NCBI GenBank assembly: GCA_947374445.1
Contig: CANCBY010000065.1
Location: 1-11,393, forward strand
From: Pseudobdellovibrionaceae bacterium
GTDB lineage: Bacteria; Bdellovibrionota; Bdellovibrionia; Bdellovibrionales; Bdellovibrionaceae
Length of the DNA: 11,393 nucleotides
Direction of reading: 5' to 3'
This document shows positions 7,158 to 11,393 of this stretch, piece by piece; position 1 is the stretch's first letter; every line of letters starts with the position of its first letter. The notes under the pieces were generated by a model that was not told the DNA's origin, did no database searches, and was given only the letters and a program-made list of their open reading frames with translations. Made by a program: the position numbers and the translations under genes.

Positions 7158-7262
7158 ACTCGGTCAGTAGATACGAAAATAATGCCAGGTTATAGGGCTT
7201 TATGGCTCTATCCAGGAGCTTTCGCTGTCAAAATTCTAGACAGTTAGGTACGCTGTTCAGAC
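7158..7262. other. intergenic spacer with a weak inverted repeat
   Basis: This spacer separates the RHH gene from the amidotransferase gene, both on the minus strand. A 5-bp inverted repeat (CTGTC at 7225-7229 and GACAG at 7239-7243) is present, but no T-tract follows on the minus strand, so it is a poor terminator. A TTGACA hexamer on the minus strand (7231-7226) has no matching -10 box at normal spacing. Confidence 0.35.
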
Positions 7263-7499
7263 CTATCTCTCGCGAAGCCCATTCCGCAAATAATCAATCA
7301 TCAAGGACTGATACTTTTTGCCGTCGGCTTTGGCTTTAAGCTTTATGCTTCTCAAGATGTTTCCTGGAACTCGTAAACTTATTGAAACTGTCGGCTCATC
7401 AATCTCGGATGACATCAATCGAATATCCTCCAAAAAGCGAACGGCCTCTTCTGGAGTGATTGATGGAACCTTTTTATTAGTAGGGACTGTCTTTTTCAT
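7263..7499 (-). CDS. ribbon-helix-helix (CopG/BrnA-like) protein, probable antitoxin
   Basis: The 78-residue product carries a C-terminal ribbon-helix-helix pattern: a strand VSISLRV at 38-44, a helix from about 45 to 58, a turn, and a second helix from about 62 to 75 (YQSLMIDYLRNGLRE). The same arrangement, ISLRVP followed by an YQSL-type second helix, is common in CopG/BrnA-type antitoxins. The N-terminal part (1-36) is charged and may bind the partner protein. Its ATG overlaps the stop of the upstream nucleotidyltransferase gene (ATGA, 7499-7496), so the two are translated together. As an RHH protein it is the natural candidate to bind the palindrome at 7976-8003 and repress the operon. 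The DNA-binding domain lies at the C-terminal half, whereas many RHH antitoxins have it at the N terminus. Confidence 0.78.
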   Translation of the reverse strand: MKKTVPTNKKVPSITPEEAVRFLEDIRLMSSEIDEPTVSISLRVPGNILRSIKLKAKADGKKYQSLMIDYLRNGLRER

Positions 7500-7972
7500 T
7501 CAGACATACCTTTAATTTTTGCTTTAATGTTTTCTATATCGATAAGATCTTGAGGTCGCCCTGCTTTTGTTTTCATCCTTAGGAGCTCTTCAAGACTTGC
7601 TACAGAGATCTTCCTTCCAGCCACTGCGATTTTTTTAATATCCATATCCTTAATATCCTGAGTAATAAGAATATCAACCTGCCTCGATGGATTTTTGTAA
7701 TCCACAAAAGACCATGCGATAAGATTTCTTTCTTTGATGTACTCTTTTCTCATTTTTATCACATCTTGTGCTCTGATCGGCAGGCGAGACTGCAATCCGA
7801 TTTTAGCAAGAGTCTTTTCTGCAAGTTCATAGTCATGCTGAGTAAGACTCAAAACAAAATCCACATCCATAGTAGCTCGTACTAGCCCATGAAGGGCTAG
7901 GGCATAGCCCCCAACAAGGGCATATTTCAGTCGCGCAGCCTCAAAAGCATCTGTCACTTCGTATAGGAGCAT
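7496..7972 (-). CDS. nucleotidyltransferase-fold protein, probable toxin of an NTase/RHH pair
   Basis: The 158-residue protein shows the minimal nucleotidyltransferase fold used by AbiEii/MNT-like proteins. The segment YALVGGYALALHGLVRATMDVDFVL at 17-41 contains the Gly21-Gly22 pair, followed by Asp36 and Asp38, the usual metal-binding carboxylates. A third candidate is Asp100 in QVDIL. The C-terminal segment KTKAGRPQDLIDIENIK (134-150) is typical of this group. All expected catalytic residues are present, so it may transfer nucleotides to RNA or protein; the target cannot be read from sequence. It is the first gene of a two-gene unit with an RHH protein. The ATG lies three bases from a 28-bp palindrome and has no usable Shine-Dalgarno sequence, which points to a leaderless message. 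It could instead be a non-toxic nucleotidyltransferase with a regulator. Confidence 0.78.
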   Translation of the reverse strand: MLLYEVTDAFEAARLKYALVGGYALALHGLVRATMDVDFVLSLTQHDYELAEKTLAKIGLQSRLPIRAQDVIKMRKEYIKERNLIAWSFVDYKNPSRQVDILITQDIKDMDIKKIAVAGRKISVASLEELLRMKTKAGRPQDLIDIENIKAKIKGMSE

Positions 7973-7975
7973 GCC

Positions 7976-8003
7976 CTATTGTATATACATGTATATACAA
8001 TAG
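7976..8003. promoter_or_regulatory. perfect 28-bp palindrome, probable operator of the NTase/RHH pair
   Basis: The 28 bases are an exact inverted repeat with its centre between 7989 and 7990. The core consists of two copies of the self-complementary octamer GTATATAC (7981-7988 and 7991-7998) separated by AT, so their centres are ten bases apart, about one helical turn. This is a natural layout for two RHH dimers binding side by side. The site ends three bases before the NTase start codon and covers the predicted -10 box and the spacer. Confidence 0.85.
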
Positions 8004-8006
8004 CAA
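7978..8006 (-). promoter_or_regulatory. predicted promoter of the NTase/RHH pair
   Basis: On the minus strand TTGCTA (8006-8001) and TACAAT (7983-7978) are separated by exactly 17 bases. The -10 box matches consensus at five of six positions and the -35 box at four. Transcription would start about seven bases after the -10 box, at the start codon (7972), giving a leaderless mRNA. The palindrome occupies nearly all of this promoter. Confidence 0.6.
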
Positions 8007-8065
8007 GTTATTTATTTTTTCCTGTATATTAAAATAGGTGCTCCGCGACGCTACTCCCGATGGCA

Positions 8066-8428
8066 TTAGAGGCGATACACCGTCGCGCCCAAAACCTCAG
8101 TCAAGCTCATACTGTTATTGCTATCAAATCGACCGCGAGCCACCTGTCCTCTTGTCGTATCATTCGACTGCACAATCTGCATAAGTAGCTCTTCTGTATC
8201 ACGAAAGTACAAAGCAAAAAAGCTTCGCCCGTGAAAGTCTTTAGACAATTGCAGATGAGCCCCTGATTGGCTTTCAATTTCTAAAGGAACAGTTTCAGCG
8301 GGGGTGCGTGCATCTGTTGTATGAATATAGCTGGCTATGCATTCAGGTGACACCGCCAAACTGGAAAACGTAAAAAAATTAATTACAAAAAACAGCAGCG
8401 CAGAGATATTTAGTAATTTACATAACAT
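8066..8428 (-). CDS. small secreted protein of unknown function
   Basis: The product has 120 residues from the ATG at 8428. It starts with MLCKLLNISALLFFVINFFT, a strongly hydrophobic signal peptide, with a likely cut near Ser-Leu-Ala at about 22-25. The mature part of about 95 residues is polar and probably globular with beta strands (RSFFALYFRDTEELLMQIVQS). It has one cysteine. I do not recognise the family. The open frame extends upstream to 8563, but those codons overlap the end of the preceding gene. The ATG at 8428 has TTTGGAGCG five bases ahead and yields a proper signal peptide, so it is the better start. It follows the asparaginase-like gene by 43 bases on the same strand and may share its transcript. 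Confidence 0.7.
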   Translation of the reverse strand: MLCKLLNISALLFFVINFFTFSSLAVSPECIASYIHTTDARTPAETVPLEIESQSGAHLQLSKDFHGRSFFALYFRDTEELLMQIVQSNDTTRGQVARGRFDSNNSMSLTEVLGATVYRL

Positions 8429-8471
8429 TTTCGCTCCAAACTTAAGACAGATGCTCAGGCCAAAGTATCTC

Positions 8472-9542
8472 TCAAACTTCAAAATACCAGCGATCATGAT
8501 CAGGGTCCCATTCATCCCAGGTTTTGATTTGCGAAAGTTTTTGCGTGTACTTCTCCGGCACAATCCGCGGCACTAAAAACGCTTTTTGCCGCCGAAGTGG
8601 GTATGGGTTTCTGAGCTCCATTCCTAGCACACCCAAGATTCCACGAGCCACATACCACGTGGCTTGCGGGTTCCAGCCGTGAGCGATTTTGATCACCACG
8701 CCCAAACCTTTCGGATAATCTGGGTGATCTATAGCAAGCCCCAAAAGACCATCGGCTCCCTCCTTAGCAATCACTTTACCGAAGCAAGATTTCATCACTG
8801 TGGTGTCAAGACGATTGAAGCCGCCGACAAGATCTGGATGTTTGACCATTGAGTCCCAAATCCAGTCTTGTTTTTTGTCACGCGCAAGGCCCGCATAACA
8901 TTTTGCAAGCTCGCTCACTGTCATGGCCACTGTCGGCAGGCCATCGCCATCGCGAGCGATACGCTTCGGAGACCACTCAGGCCCTAAGTATTTTTTTACA
9001 ACTTCAAGATAATTTTTAAACACCGGATGAGTCGGCAGTGTATAACCTGCGCGCGACCAGCCTTTGAGGCGGCAGCCCTTTAAGATCGCCGCGTGATGAC
9101 CTGACGAGTTGTTGAACCAGCGCCTGGGTCTTCGCACTTGCCGGCCAAATTGCACGAGCGGCAAATCAAGCGGAGTTTGCATGAGGCCCCACTCGCTCTC
9201 ACTCAGCAAAGCCTGCGAGGCTTCGACGTGCTCGGCAGCGCCGTTGTGTGACGACACGCTGATGGCTTTTTGCTCTGATGTGGTGGTCTCAGCAAGTTCG
9301 TCCGTGAAAAGTTTCATATAGAAAAGTTTCATGATGCTTCGTCCGTAGCAAAGCACATTGCCGCCGAAGGAATGCAAAAGCTCATCACCATGAAACCACG
9401 AGATCGCTCCGTGAATGGTATTCTCGCTGACTCCGTTTCTTCGGTAGTCAACCAAAGGCACCCATTCCACATCCCTGCCAGTGGGAATCCCCGGAATATT
9501 TTCACCAAAAGAACTCTCGGGATAAATCTTACTCATGCTCAT
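8472..9542 (-). CDS. L-asparaginase II-family (PF06089-type) protein with altered metal-site residues
   Basis: The 356-residue protein aligns by eye along its full length with the asparaginase II family of the Rhizobium etli type. Conserved elements, numbered from the ATG at 9542, are RSIMK at 68-72 (the Ser-x-x-Lys tandem), SSHNG at 97-101, NNSSGHHAAIL at 144-154, DGDGLPT at 198-204, RLDTTVM at 244-250, KEGADG at 260-265 and VIKI at 283-286. In the family the third and fourth motifs usually read NCSGKH and DGCG. Here Cys, Lys and the second Cys are Ser146, His149 and Asp200, so the known zinc site is changed and asparaginase activity is doubtful. The gene overlaps the end of the dioxygenase alpha gene by 14 bases. 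The ATG at 9536 or an upstream TTG at 9554 are other possible starts. The acidic, Trp-rich C-terminal end (about 341-356) is unusual. Confidence 0.85.
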   Translation of the reverse strand: MSMSKIYPESSFGENIPGIPTGRDVEWVPLVDYRRNGVSENTIHGAISWFHGDELLHSFGGNVLCYGRSIMKLFYMKLFTDELAETTTSEQKAISVSSHNGAAEHVEASQALLSESEWGLMQTPLDLPLVQFGRQVRRPRRWFNNSSGHHAAILKGCRLKGWSRAGYTLPTHPVFKNYLEVVKKYLGPEWSPKRIARDGDGLPTVAMTVSELAKCYAGLARDKKQDWIWDSMVKHPDLVGGFNRLDTTVMKSCFGKVIAKEGADGLLGLAIDHPDYPKGLGVVIKIAHGWNPQATWYVARGILGVLGMELRNPYPLRRQKAFLVPRIVPEKYTQKLSQIKTWDEWDPDHDRWYFEV

Positions 9543-10509
9543 CGCCAGCCGCAAAAGTTTGCGAGCTCATACCTTCAGAGGCACCGCCCACAGAGGCGAG
9601 CACATTGCGCTCACCTGCGTAGTTCTCAGGAGAGTCTTCATCAAACTCAAGATCACGAGCAGCTGTGGCTGCGGGAGTAAGCCCCACAACAGCAGCGCCC
9701 ACTCCATAAATAGCTTCGTAGGCTTTGACCTCACCGGTGTAGCGATTGTGCGGGCCCATCAGACTTGAGAGCCACCAGAAAGGCTTGAAGTTGCCGACTT
9801 TTTTAACTCGCGCTTCTTTGTGAATTTGTCGTGAGAGCTGGGCCACGTCTTCGAGACGGCCCTTTTCTAAGAACTCAAGAATTTTTGTATTCCACTCTTG
9901 GTCTTTGAGTGAGTGAATTTTATCTTCTTTGGGATTGATAAACTCACTGTGAAGACGATTCGAGAGTGAAGATACAATCACCGCCACGGCTGTTTTTTTT
10001 TGCGCGATCAGTGCGTGCAAGGTGGCCTTACCAAGGACAACTGTCTCGGCTCTGTCTGAATAAATATTCGAAGACAAAATCACTGCTGGAATTTTAAGGC
10101 TTGAATTGATGAGCTTCAACGCCACAATCGAGCCCGTATCTATCGGAAAGCCGTTGTAATCCGTGGCCTTCATTAAAAGACCGCGACTTGTGCCCTCTTG
10201 GACTAATTGGTGCGCTAAGGCTGCATCAAATTTAAATGTGTAGGGAATGCTCCCTAAATCATGAAACTCTTCATCGACATGAGTCCATGTGAGCTCGGGC
10301 CGCGCCTGGACTTGATGTCCTAATATGCTCGGCCACATTGTTGAGTACACCAAAATCACATCGGGCTTGAGCGCTTCAATCTCTTCGCGCACTTGCTCGA
10401 AAGCGTTTCGCAGTTTGCGATAGCCAGGGTTTGCATCGGGTGTGAGTAGTGGCTGAGGCAAACCAGGAAGCACAAAACCTTTTAGAATGGGATTTGAAAC
10501 TGTCTTCAT
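9529..10509 (-). CDS. 2-aminophenol 1,6-dioxygenase-like alpha subunit (LigB superfamily)
   Basis: The 326-residue protein resembles the non-catalytic alpha subunit of 2-aminophenol 1,6-dioxygenase, an extradiol ring-cleaving enzyme. Typical segments are GFVLPGLPQPLL near the N terminus, VYSTMWPSILGHQ, THVDEEFHDLG, GFPIDTGSIVALKLIN, SDRAETVVLGKA, SLSNRLHSEF, DQEWNTKILEFLEKG and WWLSSLMGPHNRYTGEV. After the usual end of the family, near AAVVGLTP, there is an extra tail of about 45 residues that is rich in Asp, Glu, Ser and Gly. The ATG at 10509 is preferred over an upstream in-frame start at 10545. It has GAGGGAG seven bases upstream, and its ATGA overlaps the stop of the beta gene. The upstream codons would only add a repeat-derived sequence. 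It forms a heteromer with the beta subunit. Confidence 0.87.
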   Translation of the reverse strand: MKTVSNPILKGFVLPGLPQPLLTPDANPGYRKLRNAFEQVREEIEALKPDVILVYSTMWPSILGHQVQARPELTWTHVDEEFHDLGSIPYTFKFDAALAHQLVQEGTSRGLLMKATDYNGFPIDTGSIVALKLINSSLKIPAVILSSNIYSDRAETVVLGKATLHALIAQKKTAVAVIVSSLSNRLHSEFINPKEDKIHSLKDQEWNTKILEFLEKGRLEDVAQLSRQIHKEARVKKVGNFKPFWWLSSLMGPHNRYTGEVKAYEAIYGVGAAVVGLTPAATAARDLEFDEDSPENYAGERNVLASVGGASEGMSSQTFAAGDEHE

Positions 10510-11393
10510 CGCTGAGCTCCCTCTACTTGCCACTCTACTTGCCACTCTACAATGGCATTCCCCGTTCCAATCACAGTGCCGTAAGCGTGCACGGTGCCAG
10601 CAAGTGTTGGCTTATTCATCGCAGCTAGCATCCAGGTCAGAGCACCAGCATCTGTCTCGCTCACCGCCTGCTCTGTAAAGTCAGGCATTAAATCAATGAT
10701 CTCTTGATTGCGACCGGCTTTGATCAGCTCGATCATTTTCATGTCCCACAGATATTGACTGTGATTGTAGATATGCTCGTGGCTCATGTCCTCTGGAAGT
10801 GAGGGCTCTTTGGTAAAATGTCGGTGTGATAAAGAGTTGCTCGCCAAAAGCAAAGCGCGCTTGCCTGATTTTTCAATCGCGCGTCTTGTGGCGTGGCCAA
10901 GCTCGGTCATTTTCTCTTGCATGACATCGATATTGAAATACGCAGCAGCAGCGTTCGAAGAGATCGCAACAATCGGCTTTGACCACGAGGGATCAGTCAT
11001 GTGACACGAAATAATTGTGCCATAATCAACGCGAAAATCAGGATTGGTCATAAGTTTGGTGGCGTGACCGACAGAGTTGGCTTCATTGCAAATTGCTTGA
11101 GCCAAATCCACATCGACTTTTAGATCATAGTGATAACGAAACAAATGCGGAAACACCGGGTCGACAGAAAGTCCTTTGAAATGCGGATACGCCAAAACAT
11201 GAGTGCCCACATAAGTGCGCCAGTGCGGAGAAAGCACCACCACCACATCGTAATCTGTTTTTTTCAAACTCTCTTGCAGGCGATGATAGCCCCAGCGCAA
11301 AGTCTCCCAGCCGCACTCGGCCTTAGGCTCATTTTGCGGTGGATTTTCGGCGTAAACTAAATGTGGCGGATGAGGAGCCAAACACGCGGCTAC
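10506..11393 (-). CDS. 2-aminophenol 1,6-dioxygenase-like catalytic beta subunit (partial, 5' end outside)
   Basis: This gene runs off the right edge. The visible 295 residues read Val-Ala-Ala-Cys-Leu, then APHPPHLVYAENPPQNEP. The TTG at 11381 is only an internal Leu codon, since family members have about nine more N-terminal residues and the frame stays open. The family cleaves the ring of 2-aminophenol with Fe(II) and oxygen to give 2-aminomuconic semialdehyde. Residues matching the ligands I recall for the Comamonas enzyme (His13, His62, Glu251) are all present with a constant offset: His of APHPPH, His of SPHW, and Glu of SETDAGALTW. The catalytic His195 (SLSHRHF) and Tyr129 (FRVDYGT) also match. 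The enzyme should be active on an aminophenol-type substrate. A short in-frame repeat ends the protein. The stop overlaps the alpha start. Confidence 0.9.
   Translation of the reverse strand, partial: VAACLAPHPPHLVYAENPPQNEPKAECGWETLRWGYHRLQESLKKTDYDVVVVLSPHWRTYVGTHVLAYPHFKGLSVDPVFPHLFRYHYDLKVDVDLAQAICNEANSVGHATKLMTNPDFRVDYGTIISCHMTDPSWSKPIVAISSNAAAAYFNIDVMQEKMTELGHATRRAIEKSGKRALLLASNSLSHRHFTKEPSLPEDMSHEHIYNHSQYLWDMKMIELIKAGRNQEIIDLMPDFTEQAVSETDAGALTWMLAAMNKPTLAGTVHAYGTVIGTGNAIVEWQVEWQVEGAQR
10519..10551. repeat. 12-bp tandem repeat at the 3' end of the dioxygenase beta gene
   Basis: The unit CACTCTACTTGC is present at 10531-10542, with one mismatch at 10519-10530, and as a nine-base partial copy at 10543-10551. 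It lies in frame and encodes Val-Glu-Trp-Gln twice near the C terminus of the beta subunit. It also carries part of the ribosome binding region of the alpha gene. Confidence 0.85.

Noticed and set aside
7205..7231. TTGACA on the minus strand as promoter of the amidotransferase gene
   Set aside because: The -35 box is perfect, but at 16 to 18 bases there is no -10-like hexamer. The nearby TATAAC is about 30 bases away.
7192..7243. Hairpins between the RHH gene and the amidotransferase gene as a terminator
   Set aside because: The stems are only five to seven pairs with mismatches on the transcribed strand, and no T-tract follows.
8066..8563. Longer 165-residue version of the small secreted protein
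   Set aside because: The extra 45 codons overlap the end of the asparaginase-like gene and hide the signal peptide. The ATG at 8428 has a good GGAG site and gives a normal signal sequence.
9543..9554. TTG start for the asparaginase-like gene
   Set aside because: Two ATG codons follow within six codons, and the upstream residues have no counterpart in the family. The exact start among the ATGs stays uncertain.
10510..10545. Longer N terminus for the dioxygenase alpha subunit
   Set aside because: These codons run through the 12-bp repeat and the Shine-Dalgarno region. Family members begin at the conserved segment close to the ATG at 10509.
11379..11381. TTG as the start of the dioxygenase beta gene
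   Set aside because: The frame remains open to the window edge, and alignment with the known enzyme places this codon at an internal position about ten residues into the protein.

Overview
The window looks like part of a Gram-negative chromosome of moderate GC content, most likely from the Bdellovibrionota or a relative. That placement is an inference from protein style (signal peptides, outer-membrane barrels, a long Rel protein) and was not tested by any search. There is no rRNA, tRNA, CRISPR array, insertion sequence or prophage gene. Coding density is very high, and no gap between genes exceeds about 165 bases.

Left part (1-1154, + strand): the 3' end of an unrecognised gene overlaps, by ATGA, a secreted protein that looks like an outer-membrane beta-barrel with an N-terminal periplasmic domain. 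Core block (1164-5291, - strand): yicC, gmk, rpoZ and a bifunctional rel gene form one probable operon, read from right to left. It links guanine nucleotide metabolism, RNA polymerase omega and (p)ppGpp turnover. A good sigma70-like promoter sits so close to the yicC start codon that its mRNA may be leaderless.

Middle part (5400-8006): two compact toxin-antitoxin-like pairs flank a single exported gene. The first, on the + strand, is a Phd/YefM-type antitoxin followed by a RelE/ParE-fold toxin, with paired TGTACA-type palindromes just upstream. The second, on the - strand, is a nucleotidyltransferase-fold protein followed by a ribbon-helix-helix protein, with a perfect 28-bp palindrome laid over its predicted promoter. 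Between them is an exported class I glutamine amidotransferase-like (peptidase C26) protein.

Right part (8066-11393, - strand): a tightly coupled run starts beyond the right edge. It encodes a 2-aminophenol 1,6-dioxygenase-like catalytic beta subunit, the matching alpha subunit with an acidic tail, an L-asparaginase II-family protein whose usual Cys/Lys/Cys metal site is replaced by Ser/His/Asp, and a small secreted protein. The likely picture is an oxygen-dependent ring-cleavage module with a repurposed amidohydrolase-like partner.

The two most interesting points are this altered asparaginase homologue coupled to a ring-cleaving dioxygenase, and the nucleotidyltransferase/RHH pair with its palindromic promoter-operator and probable leaderless message.
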